From Belliella filtrata (lineage in GTDB: Bacteria > Bacteroidota > Bacteroidia > Cytophagales > Cyclobacteriaceae), in NCBI RefSeq assembly GCF_022549775.1, contig NZ_JAKZGP010000014.1, positions 25,409 through 89,408 on the forward strand: a stretch of DNA of 64,000 bases. Reading direction: 5' to 3'. Of this stretch, positions 37,706 to 46,488 are shown piece by piece. The position numbers and the translations under genes were made by a program. The notes under the pieces were generated by a model. It was not told the origin of the DNA. It worked only from the letters and a program-made list of their open reading frames with translations, and did no database searches. Within the stretch, counting starts at the first letter, position 1, and every line of letters begins with the position of its first letter.

Positions 37706-38485
37706 ATGATCAATAAAGCAAAAGACTGGGTATTCAGTGACCCACGATTAAAACAAATGAAGCAGGATTACGCTGCTTATACAGAAGAGGACTTTAAAGT
37801 TTGGAAGATTCTATTTGAAAGACAAATTGTAAATTTACCAAAAGCTGCTTCTAAGGCATATTTAGATGGAATCAAGGAGATTGGTTTTACTTCTGATAAG
37901 ATTGCAGATTTCGAAGATGTCAATAGTAGATTAGCTAAGTCAACTGGATGGGCTATTCAGGTTGTTCCGGGGCTTATTGATGATGATTTATTTTTCGGAT
38001 TGATGAATAACAAACGCTTTTGCTCCTCTACATGGTTGAGGAAAATGGAGCAGCTTGACTATCTTGAAGAGCCAGATATGTTTCATGATGCTTTTGCCCA
38101 TATGCCTTTGCTCACTAATCAGCCATATGTTGATTTCCTTGAGAGCTTGAGTGGATTGGCCTTGAAGCACATCGAGAACAAGTGGGCTATTGAGATTTTA
38201 TCTCGGATTTACTGGTTTACTATAGAGTTTGGTTTGATCAGAGAACAAGGTGAAGTCAAGATCTATGGCGCTGGTATTTTAAGTTCAGCTGGGGAGACTA
38301 AGTATAGTCTTTCTGATGAGCCTTCACATTTCGATTATGATGTTCGCAAAATCATGAACACACCATACTGGAAGGATAAATTTCAAGATAAATACTTCAT
38401 CATAGAAAGCTATGAGCAGCTTTATGAGTCTTTACCTGAAATTGCCTCTGTTTTGGAAGACATGGTTTCAGAAGAAGCAAAATGA
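37706..38485 (+). CDS. phhA: Aromatic amino acid hydroxylase (phenylalanine 4-monooxygenase type)
   Basis: Pterin- and iron-dependent hydroxylase. The 259-residue catalytic domain has the iron ligands in PDMFHDAFAHMPLL (two His) and the Glu of YWFTIEFGL, plus ILSSAGETKYSLSD. Bacterial members usually turn phenylalanine into tyrosine; a tryptophan-hydroxylating activity cannot be excluded from sequence, and the position at the end of a trp operon makes the question worth asking. There is no N-terminal ACT regulatory domain. A long hairpin follows, ending the operon. Confidence 0.88.
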   Translation: MINKAKDWVFSDPRLKQMKQDYAAYTEEDFKVWKILFERQIVNLPKAASKAYLDGIKEIGFTSDKIADFEDVNSRLAKSTGWAIQVVPGLIDDDLFFGLMNNKRFCSSTWLRKMEQLDYLEEPDMFHDAFAHMPLLTNQPYVDFLESLSGLALKHIENKWAIEILSRIYWFTIEFGLIREQGEVKIYGAGILSSAGETKYSLSDEPSHFDYDVRKIMNTPYWKDKFQDKYFIIESYEQLYESLPEIASVLEDMVSEEAK

Positions 38486-38493
38486 TAGTAAAA

Positions 38494-38532
38494 AGAGAAA
38501 AATATAAACAATGTGGGTTTATATTTTTCTCT
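38494..38532. terminator. Terminator between phhA and the convergent oxidoreductase
   Basis: AGAGAAAAATATAAAC (38494-38509) is perfectly complementary to GTTTATATTTTTCTCT (38517-38532) across a seven-base loop. The 16-bp AT-rich stem sits between two convergent genes and can serve both strands. Confidence 0.75.
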
Positions 38533-38551
38533 TACTTGATTGATGAAAATC

Positions 38552-39736
38552 TTAGACTTTCCAGAGCTTTAGCTTTCCGTCAAGTAGTGATTCGTTGGCC
38601 ATGGCAACTGCAATAGCCGTAGAACCTCCATTCATTACGTTGGCGTGTGGCATATCTGCCTCTTCTAGACACCTGTAGAAATCGGTCAATGCATAGAAGC
38701 TTCCATCTTTCAGAGGTTCATCTATCAGTCGAATTCCTTTTTTATCAGCTGTCCAGTTTAGTTTGGTGGCTCCTGATACACCATCAACTTCTTGTAACTC
38801 TCTGATATGGCCTTCTTCAGCATAGAAATAGCCATCATTAAAGAATAGAGAAACAGTTCCTTTGTTGCCTCTAATTTTGAATACATATCCTTCATGGGCA
38901 TTCGAGCAGGTAGCTCCAAAATTCCCAATCATTCCAGCTTCATCGTACCGCGCAAGTATCTGCACATTGTCAAAAGTTTCCCTGCCATCTTTGAAAAAAT
39001 CAATTCCACCAGATGCAAATATACTATCAGGTTTTGTTTCAAAAGCCCAGTGTATAAAGTCCATCTGGTGTGAAAGCAATTCGGCAGCTAAACCTCCAGA
39101 GAATTCATGATACATTCTCCAATTTATTTGCCTTTCTAAATCTGGATTGGGAACATGTCTTCTCCAATTGTGATTTCTGTCCCACCTTACTTCTATTTGA
39201 GTGACCTTTCCCAAATATCCCGATTGGATATAGTTCTTTACTTTGAAATATAATGGTGAATACCTGTATTGGTGTCCTATTTGGATCACTTGTTTAGGAT
39301 AATTGGAGGCCAGGTTTTGTAATGTGATTGCTTCTGCAGCCGTATGGGTCATAGCCTTTTCAAGATACACATGCTTTCCAGCTTCCAGGGCTGTTTTTGC
39401 TTGTTCGAAGTGAAAGGAAAGGGGAGTGCTGATCAGAATGATGTCCAAATCTTTGTCAGCAGCCATTTGTTTGTGGTCAGTGTACACTTTGATACCTGCA
39501 CTTTTTCCAATGTTTTTTATTCGATCTGTACGAAAACTTAATGTGTCACATACGGCCGTGACTTTAAACAAATCCGGGATTTGATTGAATACCGTATGAA
39601 GTCCGCTTCCCCTGTCACCATAGCCTACTATTCCTACCTTGTATTGTTTCTTCAATCCTTGATGAATAGCAAAAGTCGGCACTGTTGAAGCCAATCCTAA
39701 TAGGGCACTACTTTTTATAAAATCTCTTCTTTTCAA
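38552..39736 (-). CDS. Gfo/Idh/MocA family oxidoreductase with Tat-type signal
   Basis: NAD(P)-dependent dehydrogenase, usually of sugars or cyclitols. The N-terminus KRRDFIKSSALLGLASTVPTF is a twin-arginine-like export signal. The Rossmann motif follows (VGIVGYGDRGSG near residue 34), then ILISTPLSFH. The usual EKP motif reads EKAMTH here, and the C-terminal domain contains HQYRYSPLYFKVKNYI. The start is TTG at 39736; no ATG precedes the signal. Periplasmic members of this family are frequent beside Bacteroidota sugar-degradation genes; substrate unknown. Confidence 0.88.
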   Translation of the reverse strand: MKRRDFIKSSALLGLASTVPTFAIHQGLKKQYKVGIVGYGDRGSGLHTVFNQIPDLFKVTAVCDTLSFRTDRIKNIGKSAGIKVYTDHKQMAADKDLDIILISTPLSFHFEQAKTALEAGKHVYLEKAMTHTAAEAITLQNLASNYPKQVIQIGHQYRYSPLYFKVKNYIQSGYLGKVTQIEVRWDRNHNWRRHVPNPDLERQINWRMYHEFSGGLAAELLSHQMDFIHWAFETKPDSIFASGGIDFFKDGRETFDNVQILARYDEAGMIGNFGATCSNAHEGYVFKIRGNKGTVSLFFNDGYFYAEEGHIRELQEVDGVSGATKLNWTADKKGIRLIDEPLKDGSFYALTDFYRCLEEADMPHANVMNGGSTAIAVAMANESLLDGKLKLWKV

Positions 39737-40005
39737 GGTGTTATTAATTGGTTATTATGCGTTAGGTTTAAATATAGTTGATTTAAAATCACCTATCAAA
39801 AATTCTTTGACCAACGGTCTATTTAGAATAATTTGATTGTGGCTTATCTGCTTTACAATCAATGATTGTTAAACGTGCTCTGGTATAGATAGGTATGTCA
39901 AAGTATGTTAATTCTTTGTAAGTGGTGCAACACAAATCCATCCAAATGTATTCGGAGGGATTTGGCGAAAATAGGAAGGTCTAATTTCAGCCTTTTTAAA
40001 GCATG
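39737..40005. other. Spacer upstream of the oxidoreductase
   Basis: About 270 bases (366 to the next gene including a terminator). It should carry the oxidoreductase promoter on the minus strand; I see no gene and no convincing operator. Confidence 0.4.
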
Positions 40006-40039
40006 AACAAAAAATGGCTCTACGTTTCCATAGAGCCAT
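40006..40039 (-). terminator. Rho-independent terminator of the DUF1080 gene
   Basis: ATGGCTCTA (40014-40022) pairs with TAGAGCCAT (40031-40039). On the minus strand the stem is followed by a T-run (the A-tract 40006-40014). Confidence 0.8.
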
Positions 40040-40102
40040 AATTCAAACGATAATTGTTAGTGGTTGGTTATTGATTTTTATACAGCTCAATGTTTATTAA
40101 AA

Positions 40103-41494
40103 CTATTTGAGCTCTTTAATTTTTATGTTCTTAAATTTCACTTCATCACCGTGATCCTGAAGTAAAATGTGTCCTTCTTCAGCCTCTCCAAAGTTCTCCC
40201 ATACTTTGTATTTACTCTGGCTTACGAGATCTCTGTATTCTTCAGATCCTCGGACATATTCTAATACTTTTACACCATTTAGATAGTGTTCTACTTTATT
40301 GTCAGGATACACTACAATCCTTCCGTGATTCCATTCTCCTGGTTTTTTGACAAATCTATCTTGCTTATCAGCTGTCTTGAGATCATACAATGATGCCAAT
40401 GTTCTATTACCGTCGCGACCATTTTTAGCATCTGGATGTCTTTTGTCGTCTAAGATTTGATATTCTAGGCCTATAGCTGATCCTTTGTTTCCTTCTGAAA
40501 GGGTTACAAAATACTTTACGCCACTATTGGCTCCTTCCGAAAAATTGAAATCAAACGACAAGTCAAAAGCACTAAACTTATCTTTTGTCACTATATCTCC
40601 AAAGCTCATAGATTCAGAGCCATCAGATGCTTCTACCATCAAGATGCCATCTTTGGTATGCCATCCTTTGTCTGGGAAATCGGCTCTATAAGCACCTTTC
40701 CAGCCTTCTGAAGATTCTCCATCAAAAAGTAGTTTCCAACCATTTTCTTTTTCATAATCTGTAAGCTTATTGAAGCCAGTGTTTACTACAAATACATCAC
40801 CTTCAAATGGTTGCGGGTTAAGATTCTCTGTTTGGATTCTGATGTTTCTGAAGTAAGTTTTTTCACCAGCATGAGCTTCATCATAGATTGAGTGTACCTG
40901 TAGGCCTATGAATCCTCTGCTGTCCATATCATCAACTACATACGCTACTTCCTGACCATTGATCCAAGATTTTATTTCGTTTCCTATAGCTTCTATTCTG
41001 TATTTATTCCATTCTCCCATTTTGAAAGCACTTTTTGCTTCTGGGTTCAGCTCAAGTGGGTATAGCCATCCTCTTCTTGCTTCATCATATAGTCCGCCTG
41101 ACCATGCTCTTTCTGATGGATCAGCTTCGATTTGGTATCCGTAGACCAATCCTTGGCCATCTCTTGCTGCCTCGTCGAATTGACCTCTAATCATGGCTCC
41201 AGAGTTAGAAGAAATGTGGTTGATTTTAAGTTCAAACTCCAAAATGAAATCTTCAAACGTCTCTTCAGTAATCAAAAAAGTATTTGGCGTGCCATACACT
41301 GCAGTGCCGACAATTTCTCCATCCTTAATTTCGAAATCTGCTTTTCCCATTACAGCTTTCCATCCATCGAGACTTTGACCATCGAAAAGTGAAACCCAGC
41401 CATCTTCTTCAACAGGGTCTTCACTATTGCATGTTTGCGAGGTTAAACCTAAAAGCAAGATAAAACATATAGGATATAGTTTTTTTAAGATCAT
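40103..41494 (-). CDS. Tandem DUF1080 (3-keto-disaccharide hydrolase-like) lipoprotein
   Basis: Exported protein with two concanavalin-like DUF1080 domains. The signal MILKKLYPICFILLLGLTSQ leads into TCNSED, a possible lipobox Cys near residue 22. Domain 1 (about 30-215) starts with SLFDGQSLDGWKAV and domain 2 (about 250-463) with LLFDGESSEGWKGAY; both have the DGEIVGTA/DGILMVEA strand. DUF1080 proteins bind or cleave sugars, some acting on 3-keto-disaccharides. A LacI-type operator lies 80 bp upstream of the start, placing it in the hexuronate regulon. Confidence 0.87.
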   Translation of the reverse strand: MILKKLYPICFILLLGLTSQTCNSEDPVEEDGWVSLFDGQSLDGWKAVMGKADFEIKDGEIVGTAVYGTPNTFLITEETFEDFILEFELKINHISSNSGAMIRGQFDEAARDGQGLVYGYQIEADPSERAWSGGLYDEARRGWLYPLELNPEAKSAFKMGEWNKYRIEAIGNEIKSWINGQEVAYVVDDMDSRGFIGLQVHSIYDEAHAGEKTYFRNIRIQTENLNPQPFEGDVFVVNTGFNKLTDYEKENGWKLLFDGESSEGWKGAYRADFPDKGWHTKDGILMVEASDGSESMSFGDIVTKDKFSAFDLSFDFNFSEGANSGVKYFVTLSEGNKGSAIGLEYQILDDKRHPDAKNGRDGNRTLASLYDLKTADKQDRFVKKPGEWNHGRIVVYPDNKVEHYLNGVKVLEYVRGSEEYRDLVSQSKYKVWENFGEAEEGHILLQDHGDEVKFKNIKIKELK

Positions 41495-41573
41495 ATAGAT
41501 TTGAGTTTTGTTAATTCGAAGTACAAGATTGAAAATAATTTATAAAAAAGCGATGATAACAAGAGACAATTAC

Positions 41574-41585
41574 GAAATCGATTGC
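41574..41585. promoter_or_regulatory. LacI-type operator upstream of the DUF1080 gene
   Basis: GAAATCGATTGC, one change from the perfect palindrome at 23329. It lies 80 bp before the ATG of the DUF1080 gene. Assignment to the LacI regulator at 43.5 kb rests on consensus sharing and proximity. Confidence 0.6.
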
Positions 41586-41939
41586 GATTCGAATATGGAA
41601 ATTTGCTTGCTTGTAAGATATGATAACTTAGCCAAAGCTATCTTTTAAATTATGATTGGGTTTATATAATTTATGGTTTTAATTATAAAATATATAACTA
41701 TTTTAATAGTGTGTTTTCATTGGATTTCGATCTAATAGAGATTTGATTATGTTTTGAAGATAGTTAGAAGGGGATATGCCTTTAATTATGATAGTTGGCA
41801 TATGAATCATGCTATTTTTTAAAAAAATTAAACAATTTTTTTACAGTTAACTATGCTGATAATGGGTTAGTTATGCTTTTATGTTGAATTATTTTAATTT
41901 TTCTTGTAGCACTTTGAAGTTTCATGGCGTCTAGGCAAA
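41586..41939. other. AT-rich spacer
   Basis: About 350 bases of very AT-rich sequence between divergent genes. No open frame, hairpin or repeat I can support. Confidence 0.4.
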
Positions 41940-41941
41940 TG

Positions 41942-41951
41942 TGAGCGCTCA
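41942..41951. promoter_or_regulatory. Palindromic operator candidate TGAGCGCTCA
   Basis: A perfect 10-bp palindrome, GC-rich against an AT-rich background, 38 bp before the ATG at 41990. It resembles the core of classic lac-type operators (GAGCGCTC) but differs from the AATCGATT sites nearby, so it would answer to another regulator. Confidence 0.35.
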
Positions 41952-41989
41952 AAAATTGAATTTCAAACAAATCAAAAAGAAAATTAATC

Positions 41990-42490
41990 ATGAGAAAGAC
42001 CAATCTATTATTAATCGCCTTGGCATGTACTTTTGCCTTCTTTAGTTGTAATGATGATGAAAATCCTTGTCAGGATCAGACTTTGAATGCATTTCGTGTA
42101 GTGGCTCAAGATGAGGCTGGTGAAAACATTTATTCAGAAGATTCAGAATGGGATGCAGATGCAGTGACAATTACTTATTTGGATGAAGAAGGCGAAAGGG
42201 TGGTTGTCGATTTTGAAGTTATGGAATATACTTCAGGTGATATTTACTTTGAGTCACAAGAAATGTCAGAATTGAGTCTTGATGGCACAATTGAATTCTT
42301 GGTAAGCTTGAATGAAGAGCTGTCTTACGTGGTAAGCTATGTGGTAGAAAGAAATACAGATGGTGATTGTGTTGCTTATGAATATGAAGCCACTGATGAA
42401 GATGGAGAGAATTTAGGAGTTACTTCTGGATTGAACCCTGGTGCTTATGTACTAGTAGTACCAGTTCCTGGTGACCCAGAAGGTGAGTAA
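41990..42490 (+). CDS. Acidic putative lipoprotein, 166 aa
   Basis: Function not recognised. Signal MRKTNLLLIALACTFAFFSC gives a lipobox Cys at residue 20, followed by NDDENPCQDQ. The mature part is very acidic and beta-rich (SEWDADAVTITYLDEEGER, YEATDEDGENLGVTS), probably an immunoglobulin-like or lectin-like exported domain, with a Pro/Gly-rich end (VVPVPGDPEGE). It stands alone between the DUF1080 gene and the convergent SDR, with a palindrome 38 bp upstream. Confidence 0.75.
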   Translation: MRKTNLLLIALACTFAFFSCNDDENPCQDQTLNAFRVVAQDEAGENIYSEDSEWDADAVTITYLDEEGERVVVDFEVMEYTSGDIYFESQEMSELSLDGTIEFLVSLNEELSYVVSYVVERNTDGDCVAYEYEATDEDGENLGVTSGLNPGAYVLVVPVPGDPEGE

Positions 42491-42523
42491 GATATAATAA
42501 TCTACTTGTTAAATATAATAGAA

Positions 42524-42565
42524 AGAGGTTGCCAATTTAATTTGACAGCCTCTATTCTTTTTTAG
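42524..42565. terminator. Hairpin between convergent lipoprotein and SDR genes
   Basis: A GAGGTTG segment and a CAGCCTC segment can pair around AT-rich sequence, followed on the plus strand by a T-rich run ending near 42565. It lies 40-70 bp after the lipoprotein stop. One G-U pair; moderate strength. Confidence 0.55.
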
Positions 42566-42571
42566 GTTTAG

Positions 42572-43405
42572 CTATACGCCAGCATAAGCTGAAAACCCTC
42601 CGTCAACTGGTACAACAACGCCAGTCACAAAAGCCGAAGAAGGATCAAGGAGCCACAAAAGTGTAGAAGATAAGTCCTCTGGATTTCCAAATCTTTCTAA
42701 AGGGGTTTGATTGATGATCTGCTGTCCTCTCGCAGTGAGACTACCATCTTCATTGGTCAATAGTGCCCTGTTTTGATCTGCCAAGAAGAATCCAGGAGCA
42801 ATGGCATTGACCCTTATGCCTGTTTTAGAAAAATGTATCGCTAGCCATTGGGTAAAATTGGAGATTGCGGCCTTTGCACTACTGTATGCAGATACTTTTG
42901 TCAATGGTTTGATTGCAGACAAAGATGAGATATTTACAATTGAGCAATCATTTTTACCTATCATGTCTTTGGCAAAAACCTGTGTGGGTAGAAGTGTACC
43001 TAACATGTTCAAATCAAAAACATGCTTGAACCCCACTGTATCTAAATCAAAGAAAGTTTTTATGGACTCATTTTCTAGATCTTCTTTGAGAAGGTAAGGC
43101 TTGTCAGTAATGCCATCGGGGTGATTTCCACCTGCCCCATTGATAAGAATGTCACACGTTCCCCAGGCTGATTTTATAACCTTGTAAGCATCTTCTAAGG
43201 AGGCTTTATCTAAGACATCAGCAGGAACACCAATAGCTTCGCCTCCAGTTTTGTTGATTTCTTCAGCAAAAGTCTCTGCTTTTTCTTTGCTTCTCCCCAT
43301 GATCACTACTTTGGCACCAGCTATTGCAAGTGCTTTGGCCATGGATCCACACAATACACCATACCCTCCTGTGACAATGGCTACTTTACCTTTTATTCCT
43401 TTCAT
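42572..43405 (-). CDS. SDR oxidoreductase, probable D-mannonate (fructuronate) reductase
   Basis: Short-chain dehydrogenase of 277 residues. The cofactor motif is VTGGYGVLCGSMAKAL, followed by VIMGRS; NGAGGNHPDG is the family's NNAG-like stretch with an extended loop, and the catalytic triad is in VNISSLSAIKPLTKVSAYSSAK (Ser, YxxxK). SDRs of this layout beside uxuA act as fructuronate reductases in Bacteroidota, making D-mannonate for UxuA; that is inference from neighbours. A LacI-type operator lies 93 bp upstream. It follows lacI on the same strand. Confidence 0.85.
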   Translation of the reverse strand: MKGIKGKVAIVTGGYGVLCGSMAKALAIAGAKVVIMGRSKEKAETFAEEINKTGGEAIGVPADVLDKASLEDAYKVIKSAWGTCDILINGAGGNHPDGITDKPYLLKEDLENESIKTFFDLDTVGFKHVFDLNMLGTLLPTQVFAKDMIGKNDCSIVNISSLSAIKPLTKVSAYSSAKAAISNFTQWLAIHFSKTGIRVNAIAPGFFLADQNRALLTNEDGSLTARGQQIINQTPLERFGNPEDLSSTLLWLLDPSSAFVTGVVVPVDGGFSAYAGV

Positions 43406-43497
43406 TTTATGATATTTATTTCTCTTTTTTGTGCTAAAATTTTATTTGAATTTCGGGAAAATTGATTGATTCGAGTCTGCAAATGGCTGCTTTTTAT

Positions 43498-43509
43498 GCA
43501 ATCGATTCC
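43498..43509. promoter_or_regulatory. LacI-type operator upstream of the SDR gene
   Basis: GCAATCGATTCC, one change from the perfect palindrome. It sits between the lacI stop and the SDR start, suggesting that the SDR has its own regulated promoter instead of depending on lacI read-through. Confidence 0.6.
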
Positions 43510-43511
43510 AG

Positions 43512-44525
43512 TTATTTTGAGCTTTCCCTAATGGTAAGCTTTGAAGGAAGTTCGATCTTTTTATCTTCAAACAAATCAATGTCTTTATTTTTCAAACCCT
43601 TGATAAGTTCCTTGGCACAGGCGCTACCGAGCTCAAAAGCTGGTTGAGCGATCGTACTCAAAGAAGGGGATAATAAATCAGCGAACTGCATATTCGTAAA
43701 GCTTACTACTTTCACTTGATAAGGAATTTTTATTCTCAATTTATGCAATGCCCTAAAAGTGGCAATCCCTAACTTTTCTGCAGCGGCCAAAACACCATCA
43801 GGTCTACTGATTTTGTAAAATAGCGTTTCTAATGATTTTTGATTTTCAACATCATCATGTCCAAAGCCGATCAAAAGGGTTTTATCATAGGGTAACCCTT
43901 TTTCATTGTGTGCTTTGATAAACCCTTCTTTTCTTGCCTTTCCAACACTACTGGTATTTGATAAGCCAAGAAAAGCTATTTTTTTACATCCTTGATCTAA
44001 TAGATGCTTTGTTCCATGATAAGCTGACTCTAAATCATTTGTGGTGTACTTGATGCCTGCTACATTTTGCGCAACGCGATCAAAAAATACTACTGGAATG
44101 TTTTTTTCTCGCAACCATTCTAAGTGCTGCACTTCTTTTTCTTCGTCAGCTAGGGAAATAACTATAGCATCAACTTTTCCACCAAGGAGGCTGTATACGA
44201 TTTTCTTTTCTTGCTCCACATCTTCGTAGGAATTGTAGACAATGAGACTATATCCTTCTTCTCTACATACCGTTTCTAGTCCTTCTATTACAAGGTTGAA
44301 AAAATTGTTGACACGGTCTGGTACGATTACACCAATGGTTTTACTTTTTTGCTCACGCAAGCTCCTTGCGTTTGCGTTAGGTTGAAAGTTGAGTGACTTA
44401 GCCAAATCAAGCACGCGCTTTTTGGTCTTGTCGCTGATTTCATGGCTATCGTTCAGAGCTCTTGAAACAGTCGAGGAGGCGAGGTTTAACTTTTCCGCCA
44501 AGTATTTGATGGTTATCTCTGACAT
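43512..44525 (-). CDS. LacI-family transcriptional regulator
   Basis: Sugar-responsive repressor. The N-terminal helix-turn-helix and hinge helix are textbook (ITIKYLAEKLNLASSTVSRAL, then NANARSLREQKSKTIGVIVPD), followed by a periplasmic-binding-protein-type effector domain (about 60-337: FFNLVIEGLETVCREEGYSL, VDAIVISLADEE, KIAFLGLSN, RPDGVLAAAEKLGI). It lies between the SDR and the divergent uxuA. Four 12-bp sites with consensus GNAAWCGATTSC occur in the window, three around this gene, and are its most likely operators. The inducer is probably a hexuronate intermediate. Confidence 0.93.
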   Translation of the reverse strand: MSEITIKYLAEKLNLASSTVSRALNDSHEISDKTKKRVLDLAKSLNFQPNANARSLREQKSKTIGVIVPDRVNNFFNLVIEGLETVCREEGYSLIVYNSYEDVEQEKKIVYSLLGGKVDAIVISLADEEKEVQHLEWLREKNIPVVFFDRVAQNVAGIKYTTNDLESAYHGTKHLLDQGCKKIAFLGLSNTSSVGKARKEGFIKAHNEKGLPYDKTLLIGFGHDDVENQKSLETLFYKISRPDGVLAAAEKLGIATFRALHKLRIKIPYQVKVVSFTNMQFADLLSPSLSTIAQPAFELGSACAKELIKGLKNKDIDLFEDKKIELPSKLTIRESSK

Positions 44526-44579
44526 GAGTGCTAATTAATACTTTTCTTGCCTGCAAGCTTAAATATGCACAAAAAAATC

Positions 44580-44591
44580 GGAAACGATTGC
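44580..44591. promoter_or_regulatory. LacI-type operator between lacI and uxuA
   Basis: GGAAACGATTGC, in the 141-bp divergent region, 54 bp from the lacI start and 75 bp from the uxuA start. It could mediate both uxuA control and lacI autoregulation. Confidence 0.6.
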
Positions 44592-44666
44592 ACAAGATTG
44601 TAATATTAAGGTCAAAGAAAATGAGAATATTTTTACCTTCGAACTCCTAAAAACAAATTTGAAAAG

Positions 44667-45851
44667 ATGAGTCAGCAATTCTTGATGAAGCAAACCATGC
44701 GTTGGTATGGCCCTAATGATCCAGTTTCCTTATCAGATATCAGACAAGCTGGGGCCACTGGTGTAGTATCAGCGCTTCACCATATTCCTAATGGAGAAGT
44801 TTGGCCTGTTGAGGACATTCAAGAACGAAAGGTGCTAATTGAGTCATCGGGATTAACATGGGATGTAGTGGAGTCGGTTCCAGTGCATGAACATATTAAG
44901 ACCCGTCAAGAAGATTTTCAGGTTTATATTGAGAACTATCGCCAAAGCCTGATCAACTTGGCCTCTCAAAATATCAAAACTGTTTGCTATAATTTTATGC
45001 CGATTTTAGATTGGACTAGGACTGATTTGGCTTATACTTTGGCAAATGGAGCGAAGGCTTTGAGGTTTGAAATGGATGCAGTGGTTGCGTTTGACCATTT
45101 TATTTTAAAAAGACCTGGAAGTTCAAAATCCTATACCAAAGATCAGCTTGATCGTGCATTAGCCTATTTGGAAAAACTAGATGAGAAAGACATAGAGCAG
45201 CTAGTGAGCAATGTGATCAAAGGACTTCCTGGCTCTGAAGAGGGTTATAGTTTAACACAATTTCAAGAGGCCCTGGACGCTTATAAAGAGATAGACCATG
45301 ATAGACTTGCTGCAAATTTATCATTGTTTTTGAATGAAATCATTCCTACTGCAGCTGATAATGGTGTTAGGTTAGCGATTCACCCTGATGATCCTCCTTT
45401 TGACATTTTTGGATTACCTAGAGTGGTAAGTAATGCCTCAGATATCAAGCGGATTTTGAATGCAAATCCAAACCAGAGCAATGGATTGACTTTTTGTACA
45501 GGGTCGTTCGGTGTATTGGGATCCAACGATTTGCCAGAAATGGTCAGAACTTTCGGTGATAGAATTCATTTCATTCACCTTAGAAGTACCAAAAGGGATG
45601 ATTTAGGTAATTTTTTCGAAGCTGATCACCTGGACGGAGACGTTCCGATGGAAGAAGTTGTCTATGAACTGCTGCAATGTCAAGCCAATAGAAAAGAATC
45701 TCTCCCAATGAGGCCTGACCATGGCCATCAGCTGTTAGATGATTTATCTAAGTTAACCAATCCAGGATATTCTGGCATTGGTAGGTTAAAAGGATTAGCT
45801 GAACTGAGAGGATTAGAATTAGGTCTAGCCTGGAAAGGTCAAAAAGGGTAG
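44667..45851 (+). CDS. uxuA: Mannonate dehydratase
   Basis: Dehydrates D-mannonate to 2-keto-3-deoxygluconate in glucuronate catabolism. The 394-residue metal-dependent barrel has [19 protein letters not shown] at the start, [14 protein letters not shown], the [14 protein letters not shown] segment, the metal-site motif [17 protein letters not shown] and the C-terminal [12 protein letters not shown]. It is close to the E. coli enzyme in length. It is divergent from lacI, with an operator between them; the SDR supplies its substrate. Confidence 0.95.
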   Translation: MSQQFLMKQTMRWYGPNDPVSLSDIRQAGATGVVSALHHIPNGEVWPVEDIQERKVLIESSGLTWDVVESVPVHEHIKTRQEDFQVYIENYRQSLINLASQNIKTVCYNFMPILDWTRTDLAYTLANGAKALRFEMDAVVAFDHFILKRPGSSKSYTKDQLDRALAYLEKLDEKDIEQLVSNVIKGLPGSEEGYSLTQFQEALDAYKEIDHDRLAANLSLFLNEIIPTAADNGVRLAIHPDDPPFDIFGLPRVVSNASDIKRILNANPNQSNGLTFCTGSFGVLGSNDLPEMVRTFGDRIHFIHLRSTKRDDLGNFFEADHLDGDVPMEEVVYELLQCQANRKESLPMRPDHGHQLLDDLSKLTNPGYSGIGRLKGLAELRGLELGLAWKGQKG

Positions 45852-46283
45852 GTATCAATATTTGATTTTACACATTTGCGCTATCAGAAATAAGTTTGGA
45901 GTAAACCTTACTTAAACCAGATTCTTATTTATCAGCTAAGTTTTCATTGAGCAGGTAGTTATGAGATTCTATATTTTCTTTAACGCAACTTTTTATATCT
46001 TTCCTTGTAAGGTCATATACCTAAATGTAGAAGTTTGACTATTCTTTTGTTTGAAGACAGCAAATGGATTTTTTGCCATAATTTCGTTTTTTTTTAGATA
46101 AATGAGTATATTTCTAATGTTGAATTGCAGAATTAATTAATTTATATGCAAGAATTGATGATTTTCCGTCGGTTATTTCAGGTGTTAAGACTTGAGCGTT
46201 AGGAATTTGTCAACTCACAAATTTCAATGATATTAAGATTTATTAGATAATTCATAAACGATTTAGATAATCTATGCTGTGGA
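45852..46283. other. AT-rich spacer between uxuA and susC
   Basis: About 430 bases (640 to susC in all). No gene, repeat or clear terminator. None of the AATCGATT-type operators is present, so the Sus locus may not share the LacI control. Confidence 0.4.
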
Positions 46284-46313
46284 TTTGTCAGTCGGTCTGA
46301 AATTTTATATTTC
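46284..46313 (+). promoter_or_regulatory. Candidate promoter of the SusC/SusD locus
   Basis: TTTG at 46284-46287, an 18-base spacer, then TATATTTC at 46306-46313, one change from the Bacteroidota -7 consensus TAnnTTTG. It would give a ~170-nt leader before the susC ATG. Confidence 0.4.
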
Positions 46314-46488
46314 GGTTTTATTAATTACCAATTCCCAAAAATTTCCATTCTATTAATCAACTTGTTCATAACAACCATGCCTTGTTTTTTTGAAAATAGG
46401 GTGATGTTAGGAGATGCTCGTGCGGAAAATAGTCAGGAAATTTTTGAAACAATTAAAATCTATTTATTAACCCTTTAAAAGAGATTAC

